Assembly: GCA_947625535.1 (NCBI GenBank)
Contig: CANQOR010000005.1
Coordinates: 1-63,879 of the forward strand
Direction: 5' to 3'
From: an uncultured Bacilli bacterium
GTDB lineage: Bacteria > Bacillota_I > Bacilli_A > RF39 > UBA660
Length of the DNA: 63,879 bases
The notes under the pieces are model-generated. The model had not been told where the DNA came from, ran no database searches, and saw nothing but the letters and a program-made list of their open reading frames with translations. Made by a program: the position numbers and the translations under genes. Below, piece after piece: positions 42,973 to 51,651 of the stretch (position 1 is its first letter; each line of letters opens with the position of its first letter).

Positions 42973-44474
42973 TTGATTAAAGAATCACCTTTAAATTCAA
43001 CAGGAATTGGTAGATTTAGTAAACTTAAGCAAGTTGGAGCGATATCTGATAGTTTACCATTATCTTTTAAATTTAAACCTTTTTTAGTAATAATAAAAGG
43101 AACTCTATTAGTAGTATGGGTTGTACATGGTGTTCCATCTTCATTAATCATTACATCACAGTTACCATGATCAGCTGTTATAATTAAGATACCTTGTTTT
43201 TCTTCGACTTTATCATATAATCTTTTTAAACAAGTATCTAAGAATTCAACAGCTGTTTTAGCAGCTTCATAAACACCAGTATGACCGACCATATCACCAT
43301 TAGCATAGTTTAAGATAACGACATCTAAGTAATCTTTATCTAATTCAGCTAGTAATTTATCAGTTACTTCTTCAGCACTCATTTCTGGTTTTAAATCATA
43401 AGTAGCTACTTTAGGTGAATTAACTAATATACGATTTGAATGTTTTAGTTCTATTTCTTTACCACCATCAAAGAAATAAGTTACATGAGCATACTTCTCT
43501 GTTTCAGCAATACGTAATTGATTTAAACCTAAAGAATCTATATAAGCTCCAAAGGGATTATCAAGGTTTTGATAAGCAAATGCTGTTAAACCATGAACTG
43601 ATTCATTAATAGACATCATGGAAACTAATTTAATATTATTAAATTTAGTAACAGGCATTTCTTTAAAATCAGGATTAGTTAAAGCTGTACACATTTCTCT
43701 TAAACGATCAGGACGATAATTAAAGACGATAATACCATCATTTTCTTCAATGCATCCTTTATTTAAAACACTAGGTTTAATAAATTCATCAGTTATACCT
43801 TCATTATAAGACTTAGTAAATAGTTCTTCTGGATTATTATATTTTTCCCCTATTCCATAAACAATGGCGTCATAAGCTATTTTTAAACGATCATAGTTAT
43901 TATCACGATCCATACCATAATAACGACCACCTATTGTAACTATTTTACCTATATTATCTTTTTTTATTTTATCTTCTAATTTTTTTACATAATCTTTACC
44001 ACTATGAATATCAGTATCTCTACCATCTGTAAATAAATGGAAATATAATTCTTTAATACCATTTTCTTTACACATATCAATAACAGCATTTAAGTGTTTA
44101 GTATGAGAGTGAATGCCTCCATCACTTATTAAACCCATAATATGTAGTTTAGATTTATTTTCTTTAGTATGATTAATAACTTTTAAGATATTTTCATTAC
44201 TAAAGAATTCTTTAGTATCAATAGCATTATTTATTAATTCTAATGGTTGATAAACTATACGACCTGCGCCAATATTCATATGACCTACTTCAGAGTTACC
44301 CATTTGACCTTCTGGTAAACCAACTAGTTTACCTGAAGCTTCTAAAGTAGTATGGGGATAATTCTGCCATAAGTAATCAAATGTTTCTTTATGAGCATTT
44401 TTGAAGGCGTTGCCTTTACTTTCTTCTCTTAGACCACAACCATCTAAGATACATAGTACTAATGGTTTTTTCAT
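42969..44474 (-). CDS. gpmI: 2,3-bisphosphoglycerate-independent phosphoglycerate mutase
   Basis: The product is 501 aa with the full alkaline-phosphatase-type core. D11 (CILDGCGLRE) and phosphoserine S61 in GNSEVGHMNIGAGR, plus GDMVGHTG and ADHGNCD, bind the two Mn2+ ions. It interconverts 3- and 2-phosphoglycerate in glycolysis. It lies 8 nt after the CobW-type GTPase gene on the same strand and is probably co-transcribed, an unusual pairing. Confidence 0.97.
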   Translation of the reverse strand: MKKPLVLCILDGCGLREESKGNAFKNAHKETFDYLWQNYPHTTLEASGKLVGLPEGQMGNSEVGHMNIGAGRIVYQPLELINNAIDTKEFFSNENILKVINHTKENKSKLHIMGLISDGGIHSHTKHLNAVIDMCKENGIKELYFHLFTDGRDTDIHSGKDYVKKLEDKIKKDNIGKIVTIGGRYYGMDRDNNYDRLKIAYDAIVYGIGEKYNNPEELFTKSYNEGITDEFIKPSVLNKGCIEENDGIIVFNYRPDRLREMCTALTNPDFKEMPVTKFNNIKLVSMMSINESVHGLTAFAYQNLDNPFGAYIDSLGLNQLRIAETEKYAHVTYFFDGGKEIELKHSNRILVNSPKVATYDLKPEMSAEEVTDKLLAELDKDYLDVVILNYANGDMVGHTGVYEAAKTAVEFLDTCLKRLYDKVEEKQGILIITADHGNCDVMINEDGTPCTTHTTNRVPFIITKKGLNLKDNGKLSDIAPTCLSLLNLPIPVEFKGDSLIK

Positions 44475-44482
44475 AATTCCTC

Positions 44483-45613
44483 CTATAATTCATCTAGTTC
44501 TTTTGATATTTCTTCTTTGGAAATACCTTGACCAATAAAGACTATTTTAACCATACGATCACCATAGAAAGGATCCCAGTCTTTTTCAATATCTGGATTA
44601 GCACTAAGGATTTCTTTTTGAACTTTTGGTGATTCAGCAGCTAACCATGGACCAGCTTCATAGATATTCTTTAAGGAACCAGCTTGTTCAAACATATATG
44701 ACATATTTTTATCATCATCAAAGTAAGTAATACCTTTTACTCTAATTATTTTCTTAGGCCATGGTTTACTTATATATTCATAGAATTTTTTTCTATCCAT
44801 TGGTTCACGACGATAGTAAACAAAAGTATTAATACCATATTCTTCAGTTTCACCGTGGTCATGATCATGATGATGTTCTTCTTCATCTTTTTCTAATTCA
44901 TTATACCAACCTGATGAAGTAGCAGCTTTTTCAAAATCAAATTGATGAGTTTCTAAGATATCTTTTAAATCTACTTTAGAATAGTTTGTTTCAATTATGT
45001 TAGCAGTAGGTTGTAAAGCTTTGATAACATTTTTTACATTAGTTAGTTCTTTTTTAGATACTTCATCTATTTTATTTAAAATAATTGTATTACAGAATTC
45101 TATTTGTTGAATTACTAAGTTTTCAATATCTTCTTCATCTATTTTATCATTTAGTAAATCTTTACCAGAATTAAATTCATCACTTAAACGTTTAGCATCA
45201 ACAACAGATATAATAGAATCTAAGTAACATAGTTTAGGCATTTTATATTCTGTATAAGCATCTTCTAAAGCACAAATAGTTTGAGCTATAGGGATTGGTT
45301 CACATATACCACTTGCTTCTATAATGATATAATCAAATTTTTTAGTAGCAACGATATCTTGTAATTGATTTAGTAAATCAGTATTTAAAGTACAACATAT
45401 ACAACCATTTTGTAAAGCAACTAAAGAATCATCTTTACCACTTACTATACCTCCTTTTTCTATTAAGGAAGCATCGATATTTACTTCACCAATATCATTA
45501 ACAATAACAGCTATTTTATAGCCTTCTTGATTATTTAAAATATGATTTAAAAGGGTTGTTTTACCACTTCCTAAGTAACCAGTTAATAATGTTATAGGTA
45601 TACTTTTTTGCAT
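44483..45613 (-). CDS. CobW/COG0523 family G3E GTPase (metal chaperone)
   Basis: The product is 376 aa. It has the P-loop TGYLGSGKTT (residues 11-20), the metal-binding CICC (C71, C73, C74), the NKIDE guanine motif, and a His-rich loop HHHDHDHGE near residue 240, followed by the CobW C-terminal domain. The family delivers Zn or other metals to client enzymes using GTP. The nearest client candidate by position is gpmI, a Mn/metal-dependent mutase, but the link is only spatial. Confidence 0.9.
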   Translation of the reverse strand: MQKSIPITLLTGYLGSGKTTLLNHILNNQEGYKIAVIVNDIGEVNIDASLIEKGGIVSGKDDSLVALQNGCICCTLNTDLLNQLQDIVATKKFDYIIIEASGICEPIPIAQTICALEDAYTEYKMPKLCYLDSIISVVDAKRLSDEFNSGKDLLNDKIDEEDIENLVIQQIEFCNTIILNKIDEVSKKELTNVKNVIKALQPTANIIETNYSKVDLKDILETHQFDFEKAATSSGWYNELEKDEEEHHHDHDHGETEEYGINTFVYYRREPMDRKKFYEYISKPWPKKIIRVKGITYFDDDKNMSYMFEQAGSLKNIYEAGPWLAAESPKVQKEILSANPDIEKDWDPFYGDRMVKIVFIGQGISKEEISKELDEL

Positions 45614-45639
45614 AATATCACTCTTTTCTTTCCTTCAAT

Positions 45640-45668
45640 ATTATAGTATTATTTTAACATTTTGTCAG
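45640..45668 (-). promoter_or_regulatory. Promoter of the CobW-gpmI operon
   Basis: Minus strand CTGACA (45663-45668), 17-base spacer, TATAAT (45640-45645). It starts immediately after the lipoprotein terminator. Confidence 0.7.
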
Positions 45669-45693
45669 TAAAAAAAGATTCTTTAGGAATCTT
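45666..45693 (-). terminator. Terminator of the lipoprotein gene
   Basis: AAGATTC / GAATCTT stem with a 5-nt loop and T7 tail on the minus strand, 3 nt after the stop codon. Confidence 0.8.
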
Positions 45694-45695
45694 CT

Positions 45696-46493
45696 TTAGT
45701 TAATTTTTTCTACTTTGTTAAAGATATAATCTTTAATATCTTTATTATAAGTAAAAGTTATTTTATATTTAGTAAATTCTTGGTAGTTATCTTTATTTAA
45801 AGTAAAGTCTTGAGTATTTTTTATTTCGTTATTTTTTTCATAATCAGTATATATTTTACCTTCATTATCTAATATGGCTATACTAGTATAAACATAAGCA
45901 TGATTATTATCTTTAGTATATTGATAATTATAAGTATATAAGTAGTCTTCACCACCATTACCACAAGTAGTTATTACTAAGTATTTATTTTCATCTTGTT
46001 TATATTGATATTTTGGACAACCAACATTATTATCATAATTAGTAATATTACTATTATATAAGTTTTTATATATATCATTAATTGTATTACCATCTATTGT
46101 ATAAAAAGTAGTCATATGTTCTTCTAGGAGTGAATCAGAGACATTATCTCCAAACCAGTTATTAAGATATTTTTTATACATATCTATTGTAACTGGTGAA
46201 TGTGGTATTTCTTTAGGATTCATACTAGCATAGATTAAGATAGATGTTAATTTATCAATATCTTTTATATCATTTAAAGTATTATTTTTACTGATAAAGG
46301 TACCTAGACCTCCTCCATCTATTTTACCTATATTAAATAAGATAGTAGTTTTTTTAGATAAGTTATTAATTAATTCTTCATCAGTAATAGTTATTTCTTT
46401 ATCAATATTAGTATTTTCTTCTTTCTTTTTACAAGATGAAATAGTAAATAAAGAAATTAGCAATATTATAAATAAAATTATTTTCTTTGACAT
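45696..46493 (-). CDS. Predicted lipoprotein
   Basis: The product is 265 aa with a lipoprotein signal peptide: hydrophobic residues 4-18 and lipobox TISSC (C21). The rest is an Asn/Tyr/Lys-rich extracytoplasmic domain with two Cys (VGCPKY, TTCGNG) that may pair. I recognise no family. It is the last gene of a run after plsC, so it may be co-transcribed with the lipid genes. Confidence 0.75.
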   Translation of the reverse strand: MSKKIILFIILLISLFTISSCKKKEENTNIDKEITITDEELINNLSKKTTILFNIGKIDGGGLGTFISKNNTLNDIKDIDKLTSILIYASMNPKEIPHSPVTIDMYKKYLNNWFGDNVSDSLLEEHMTTFYTIDGNTINDIYKNLYNSNITNYDNNVGCPKYQYKQDENKYLVITTCGNGGEDYLYTYNYQYTKDNNHAYVYTSIAILDNEGKIYTDYEKNNEIKNTQDFTLNKDNYQEFTKYKITFTYNKDIKDYIFNKVEKIN

Positions 46494-46505
46494 ATAAACC
46501 TCTTT

Positions 46506-47156
46506 TTAAGAATCTTGACAACGACTATTTAATTCTTCTTCTAAAGTACGATTTGTATCTTTTAGATTTTCTTTAAGTAGACGTTCTATTTCTTTAGATA
46601 GTTTTTTATTATATTTTTCTAAGTCATCTGTTTCTACTTTGATTGGTTTACCATACCTAATCATTAAATTTTTACTACGAAATTTATAATCACCTGTTAC
46701 AGCACATGGAACAATTAAAGCATTAGTTTTATGAGCCATAGATACAGTACCAAATTTAAAATCTAGTAATAGTGTATCATTAGTTTTGTTTCTTGTTCCT
46801 TCAGGGAATATACCAATAACACCACCATTATTTAAAACATCTAAAGCAGCGTTTTTAGCATTTTCATCATGGATTTGACGATTAACAGGAATACAACCAA
46901 CCATTTTAAAGAACCAAGCCATTTTACCATCAAAGTATTCTTTTTTGGCCATGTAATGGATTACTCTTTTAGTAGCCATAATTGTTAGACATTGATCAAA
47001 TAAGTGTTTATGATTACTAGCAATAAGTAAAGCTCCTTCTTTAGGGATTAAATCTTTATTAACTATTTTAGGATTATAATAAATTCTAAATAGGAAACGC
47101 ATTAGAGGAGTTAATATTTTGTAACCAATTTCACCTTTAAACTTCTTTTTTGGCAT
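46506..47156 (-). CDS. plsC: 1-acyl-sn-glycerol-3-phosphate acyltransferase (PlsC family), copy A
   Basis: The product is 216 aa. The acyltransferase motif NHKHLFD (NHx4D, residues 48-54), VGCIPVNR and FPEGTRNKTND are all present. It adds the second acyl chain to lysophosphatidic acid. Its start overlaps the end of the acyl-CoA ligase gene by 20 nt. A second PlsC-like gene lies just upstream of that ligase. Confidence 0.9.
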   Translation of the reverse strand: MPKKKFKGEIGYKILTPLMRFLFRIYYNPKIVNKDLIPKEGALLIASNHKHLFDQCLTIMATKRVIHYMAKKEYFDGKMAWFFKMVGCIPVNRQIHDENAKNAALDVLNNGGVIGIFPEGTRNKTNDTLLLDFKFGTVSMAHKTNALIVPCAVTGDYKFRSKNLMIRYGKPIKVETDDLEKYNKKLSKEIERLLKENLKDTNRTLEEELNSRCQDS

Positions 47157-48921
47157 TTTTCTCCTCCGCTCTTTTTTCTATATTTTCTTGTTGTAGTTTT
47201 CTAAAATCTACTTTACCTATCATTGTTTTAGGTAAACTTTTTCTAAATTCAAATTCTTTAGGTATTGAGTAAGCTGCAAGATTCTTTTTACATAGTTCTA
47301 AGATTTCAGCACGTAATTTAGGTGTATCTTTATAGCCTTGTTTTAAAGCTATATAAGCTTTAGCTACTTCAACTTTATATGGATGAGGGATACCTATTAC
47401 TGAGGAATCCATAACAGCTTCATGACGTTCTATTACTTCTTCTATTTGAGATGGATAAACGTTATAACCAGATGTAACTATCATTCTCTTTAGACGAGTT
47501 ACATAAGATACAAAGCCATCTTTATCCATTTTACCTATATCACCACTATGTAACCAAACATTGCCATCTTTATGGATGTGTAGGGCTTCGTTAGTTTCTT
47601 TTTCATTGTTATAGTAACCTAACATAACAGTAGGTCCACAGATACATATTTCGCCTTCTTCACCAACACCTACTTCTTCATCAGTTCCTGGTTTAGTAAT
47701 AGCAACATATGTTCCTGGCCATGGAATACCAACTGTTCCAGGACGAGATGCAAATTTCAAATCAAAGGTAATGGCAGCAACTGCTTCGGTCATACCATAA
47801 CCTTGGGTTAAATTAGTTTTAGCACCATGTTCATGTAAAAAATCATTTATTTTATTAACACGTTTAGCATTTAAAGTATCTCCACCAGCAATAACATATT
47901 TTAAGTTAGATAGATTTACTTTATTCATACGTTCATTAGTAGTTAAAGCTTCAAATAAAGTTGGTACACCAACTAAGACACTAGGATTATATTTAGTTAA
48001 TAGTTTATCAAATTCTTTGGCTTTAAAAGTAGGTATTAAAATTACTTTAGCTCCGACAGCAAAAGCATCAGTGATACTTACTGATAAACCAAAGCCATGG
48101 AAGATAGGCATTATAGCTAAGATAACATCTTGTTTATTTAAATCTGGTAAAGCACGTTCAGCTTGCATAGTAGCAGCATTAAAATTACCATTAGATAAAA
48201 CTATACCTTTAGGTATACCAGTAGTTCCCCCACTATGTAAGATAACAGCTGGAGTATCTCTTTTAGTATTTTCAGCAACCTTATCTTTAGAATAATGTTC
48301 ACCATATTTAATAAAGTCTTTCCAATAGACATAGTCTTCACTTTTTTTAGGTTTTTCGACTTTATAACCTTGAGTTACTTCGTAACCTATTTTCATTAAT
48401 GTAGACATTGAATCACGAGCAGATATAATAATTGTTTTATATACTTCAGTATCTTTAAGAATATTTTTTATTTTACTATATGTAATATCCATTGCTACTA
48501 ACATAACCGTTGAATAACGTTCTAAGGCTTCCTTTATTTCATTTTCTGATGATAAAGGGTGAATCATATTAGCAACAGCACCTATTTTATTTAGAGCATA
48601 AAAAGAAATAACGGCTTCGGGAATATTAGCTGATAAAATAGTAACAACGTCTCCTCTTCTAATACCTTGACTTAAAAAAGAACGAGCTACTTTATCTATA
48701 GTACGATAAAATTCTTGATAAGTCATTTTAGTACCAAAATATTCTATAGCTATATTATCTTTATAATTGCCTTGTAAAGATTTATTTTTTAAATATTCAT
48801 ATATAGAAATATTTGGGACATCAAAATTCATTTGTTTTTTATCATAGAATTTTTTCCATAAAGCTTTAGGTTTTTTCTTAAAACCTATTAAGCTAAAGAA
48901 TTTCATATCTAATATACCCAT
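47137..48921 (-). CDS. Long-chain fatty acid-CoA ligase family enzyme
   Basis: The product is 594 aa, ANL superfamily. It has the P-loop LHSGGTTGIPKGI, the adenylate motif QGYGMTEA, the hinge YVTRLKRMIVTSGYNVYP and a C-terminal catalytic Lys in KTMIGKVDF. It activates a fatty acid via acyl-AMP to CoA or an acyl carrier. Flanking acyltransferases suggest it feeds scavenged fatty acids into phospholipid. RBS AGAGGAAC supports the first ATG. Confidence 0.9.
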   Translation of the reverse strand: MGILDMKFFSLIGFKKKPKALWKKFYDKKQMNFDVPNISIYEYLKNKSLQGNYKDNIAIEYFGTKMTYQEFYRTIDKVARSFLSQGIRRGDVVTILSANIPEAVISFYALNKIGAVANMIHPLSSENEIKEALERYSTVMLVAMDITYSKIKNILKDTEVYKTIIISARDSMSTLMKIGYEVTQGYKVEKPKKSEDYVYWKDFIKYGEHYSKDKVAENTKRDTPAVILHSGGTTGIPKGIVLSNGNFNAATMQAERALPDLNKQDVILAIMPIFHGFGLSVSITDAFAVGAKVILIPTFKAKEFDKLLTKYNPSVLVGVPTLFEALTTNERMNKVNLSNLKYVIAGGDTLNAKRVNKINDFLHEHGAKTNLTQGYGMTEAVAAITFDLKFASRPGTVGIPWPGTYVAITKPGTDEEVGVGEEGEICICGPTVMLGYYNNEKETNEALHIHKDGNVWLHSGDIGKMDKDGFVSYVTRLKRMIVTSGYNVYPSQIEEVIERHEAVMDSSVIGIPHPYKVEVAKAYIALKQGYKDTPKLRAEILELCKKNLAAYSIPKEFEFRKSLPKTMIGKVDFRKLQQENIEKRAEEKNAKKEV

Positions 48922-48922
48922 A

Positions 48923-49504
48923 TTAGTTCCTCTTTTCTATTAGTTTTTTACTAATTATATTCATTAATTTTTCATTTTCTTTAGTTAGATTATCTGATTT
49001 TATTTTATAGGGTTTTAAAAATTCTATAGTTAAGTTATTTTTAAATAGTTTATAATTACCTGTTATAGTAAAAGGTACTAGTAATGTATTTGTTTCATAT
49101 GTCATTTTAACAGCTCCTATTTTAAAAGGCATTACTATATCATCTGTTCTATTTATTGTACCTTCAGGGAATATTCCTATTACTTTATTATCTTTTAAGG
49201 CATTTATAGCATTATTTAAAGCATTTTTATCATGGATAGAACGATTAACAGGTATAATACCCATATTCTTAAATATAAGCTTTTTAAAGCCTTTCATTAA
49301 GGAATCTTTAGCTAAGAAATGAATAACATTCTTAGTAGAACTTATTAATAATAGACAATCAAAATTATTAGTATGATTACCTGCTAAAACATATGGTCCA
49401 TTTTTAGGAATATTATCTAAACCTATATACTTAGGTCGAAAGACTAATTTAAATAATAATTTTATTATAGGACGGACGATGCGATAAAATAAGGGATCTT
49501 TCAT
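48923..49504 (-). CDS. 1-acyl-sn-glycerol-3-phosphate acyltransferase-like (PlsC family), copy B
   Basis: The product is 193 aa. NHTNNFD (NHx4D, residues 43-49), MGIIPVNRSIHD and FPEGTINRTDD fit PlsC, with Arg of PEGTR replaced by Ile. It resembles copy A strongly and is probably a duplicate with a different acceptor or acyl preference. First gene of the acyltransferase-ligase-acyltransferase run, 1 nt before the ligase. Confidence 0.85.
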   Translation of the reverse strand: MKDPLFYRIVRPIIKLLFKLVFRPKYIGLDNIPKNGPYVLAGNHTNNFDCLLLISSTKNVIHFLAKDSLMKGFKKLIFKNMGIIPVNRSIHDKNALNNAINALKDNKVIGIFPEGTINRTDDIVMPFKIGAVKMTYETNTLLVPFTITGNYKLFKNNLTIEFLKPYKIKSDNLTKENEKLMNIISKKLIEKRN

Positions 49505-49577
49505 ATTCTTCTCCTTTTATATAAGTAATATTTCAACTTACATATCTATTTTATCATATTATGAATTAAATTAACAT

Positions 49578-49609
49578 AAATTAAAAAAGTAGATATTTTA
49601 ATATCTACT
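49578..49609 (-). terminator. Terminator of the zinc-ribbon protein gene
   Basis: AGTAGATATT / AATATCTACT stem with a one-base nominal loop and a T6 tail on the minus strand. The stop codon is inside the hairpin. Confidence 0.8.
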
Positions 49610-50332
49610 AAAAGTATATTTTAAATCTAAGGTTTTATTATAACCTAAAGCAGTTTGTTCATTTTTAATAATGAGTAAGAACCACCATGTTTCATTATCA
49701 TTTAAATCATTATTAGTAAAGTCTTTACCATTTTTAATAGATTTAGTTGGAAATAAGTTTATAGAATAAACATTATCTATTTTAACATCTTCTCCAAAGG
49801 TTTTATAAAATTCATCTTCGGTATAACCCATTTCTTTTAAAGCTTCTAAACCATTTTTATAGTTATATGTTCCAGTATAATAGTTGTCATTTAGTTTTAA
49901 ATAAGAATCATACCAATAGAAGATATTATCTTCACCAAAGATAAAGAGATTATTTTTTTCTGATTGCCAACTACCTAAGGAACTAACATTAAATTTTTCA
50001 TGTTCATTGTTAATAGTTGGTATTGGTTCTTCATTTTGAAATTGGTTAATAATATTTAAAACTAAAATTAAATTTATTAAGATTAAAGATACTATTAAGA
50101 ATAAATTAAAGGTAGATGGATATTGTAAATTAGTTTGTTCTTTTGCTCTTTTTTTAACTACTTTTTTAGTTTTCTTTATTTCTTTAGCTTCTTTAACTGG
50201 TTTAACTTTTAAAGGTATTGGTTTTACTTGAATATCTTTATTAAAGTTTTTATGAGATATTAATTTATGACAATAAGGACATTTAGTAGTATTTTTAGAT
50301 ATTCTTTTACCACATTTTGGACATTTTGCCAT
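49598..50332 (-). CDS. Zinc-ribbon membrane protein
   Basis: The product is 244 aa. An N-terminal zinc ribbon (CPKCGKRISKNTTKCPYC, C4/C7/C18/C21) is followed by a long Lys-rich linker, one transmembrane helix (about 77-99) and an outer domain with many aromatic residues (GSWQSEKNNLFIFGEDN, WYDSYL). The outer part recalls small DUF-type beta domains that report size or charge of an unknown ligand. The role is unknown. It is a single transcription unit. Confidence 0.7.
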   Translation of the reverse strand: MAKCPKCGKRISKNTTKCPYCHKLISHKNFNKDIQVKPIPLKVKPVKEAKEIKKTKKVVKKRAKEQTNLQYPSTFNLFLIVSLILINLILVLNIINQFQNEEPIPTINNEHEKFNVSSLGSWQSEKNNLFIFGEDNIFYWYDSYLKLNDNYYTGTYNYKNGLEALKEMGYTEDEFYKTFGEDVKIDNVYSINLFPTKSIKNGKDFTNNDLNDNETWWFLLIIKNEQTALGYNKTLDLKYTFSRY

Positions 50333-50392
50333 AAATTCACCTTCTTACTCTCTATTATTAATATTACCAAATATTTTAATAAAAAACTACTT

Positions 50393-51265
50393 TTATAATT
50401 CTTTTAATTCTAATTTATGATTTAAATTTATATCAATAAATTTTATACGATATTGTAATTTTTTTATTTTATTTCTTATTTTTGATTCAATTGATAGTAG
50501 TTTATAAACACGTATATTTTGTAGAACATAGACATCTAGTTCTAAGGTATAATAACTACCATTTCTTACTAATTCCATATTTTTAAAATCTACTTCAGGA
50601 AATTCATTTAAGATAGATTTAATATGGGTTTCTATTTCATAGTTATTTTCTACTTGTCCTAGTAATGATAAGATATTATCTTTATATAAACCTAATGAAG
50701 TTTTAATAATTAGGAAACCTAAGATAACACCGCCGATTGGATCGGCATACTTAAGGATAGAAAACTGATTACTAAATTGGGAAATTATTATTATAATAAC
50801 AACTCCTAATGATGTAACCATATCATCAGCTGATTCTTTACTAGATGTTATTAAGATAGGACTATTGTATTTTAAACCACGAGACATTAAGTAACGAGAG
50901 TTAATTAATTTTAAGATAATAGTAAATATTATTACAACAACCCATATTATATTAATACCTTGAGGTTCTTTAGTTAAACTATTATAGATAGTAAATACTC
51001 CTAAACCTAAGATAACTGTAGCAATAAAGATATCTGTTATATATTCAATACGACCATATCCTTCAGGATATTTTTTATTAGGTCTTTTTTTACTTATTTG
51101 CATACCAAATAAAGCTACTATATCAGTTATAAAATCACTTAGGGAGTGAAAACCATCAGCTATCATAGATTTACTTTGACAAAATAAACCAACAACAACT
51201 TTCATAGATGATACAAAGAAATTAATAATCATACTAAAAATTAATGCTTTACCTTGACCTGTCAT
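50393..51265 (-). CDS. Cation diffusion facilitator transporter
   Basis: The product is 290 aa with six helices. Metal site motifs are IADGFHSLSDF (HxxxD in helix 2) and KESADDMVTS (DDxxxS-type in helix 5), and a cytoplasmic ferredoxin-like C-terminal domain is present. It exports divalent metals such as Zn2+, Mn2+ or Fe2+ in exchange for protons. The DxxxD/HxxxD pattern leaves the metal undecided. It lies between the zinc-ribbon and 96-aa genes. Confidence 0.9.
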   Translation of the reverse strand: MTGQGKALIFSMIINFFVSSMKVVVGLFCQSKSMIADGFHSLSDFITDIVALFGMQISKKRPNKKYPEGYGRIEYITDIFIATVILGLGVFTIYNSLTKEPQGINIIWVVVIIFTIILKLINSRYLMSRGLKYNSPILITSSKESADDMVTSLGVVIIIIISQFSNQFSILKYADPIGGVILGFLIIKTSLGLYKDNILSLLGQVENNYEIETHIKSILNEFPEVDFKNMELVRNGSYYTLELDVYVLQNIRVYKLLSIESKIRNKIKKLQYRIKFIDINLNHKLELKEL

Positions 51266-51317
51266 ATTATCAACTACTTTCTTTTTTATTTTAACATAAT
51301 ATTTAAAAAATAGACAT

Positions 51318-51345
51318 AAATAAAGATACTAATAGTTAGTATCTT
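51318..51345 (-). terminator. Terminator of the 96-aa protein gene
   Basis: AAGATACTAA-CTA-TTAGTATCTT stem with TTATTTATG tail on the minus strand. The tail is weak. Overlaps the stop codon at 51329. Confidence 0.65.
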
Positions 51346-51619
51346 CATTTAAATAATTAATATCATTATTTAAAACAGCTTCTAATTCATCAGCTTCAAC
51401 TGGGACATCATTATCAGCTTTCCAAATAACTATTTCAGATATTAAAGCTTCTTTAGTTAATGTTTTATAATTTTTAATAGGATAGTTATGAGAACCTACT
51501 TCTTTATAAATATCTTGTAAATCCATAGATTCTAAATCTTCTTTAATAGCTAATAAAGTATTAGCATTCATATGACCATATTGATCTTCTAAGTATTTTA
51601 AATTTTGATTATATTCCAT
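51329..51619 (-). CDS. Small hypothetical acidic protein
   Basis: The product is 96 aa from the ATG at 51619, after AAAGGGATGG. It is soluble and helical, with YLEDQYGHMNANTLLAIKEDL at the start and a C-terminal acidic DELEAVLNNDINYL helix. I see no family. It lies 32 nt after the ABC permease's start-upstream region and 3 genes before any assigned function, so context gives no clue. Confidence 0.55.
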   Translation of the reverse strand: MEYNQNLKYLEDQYGHMNANTLLAIKEDLESMDLQDIYKEVGSHNYPIKNYKTLTKEALISEIVIWKADNDVPVEADELEAVLNNDINYLNEDTNY

Positions 51620-51651
51620 AAACACCATCCCTTTAAAGTATTATAACATAT

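Noticed and set aside
48017..48295. Plus-strand frame inside the acyl-CoA ligase gene
   Set aside because: Antisense shadow of a well-conserved enzyme.
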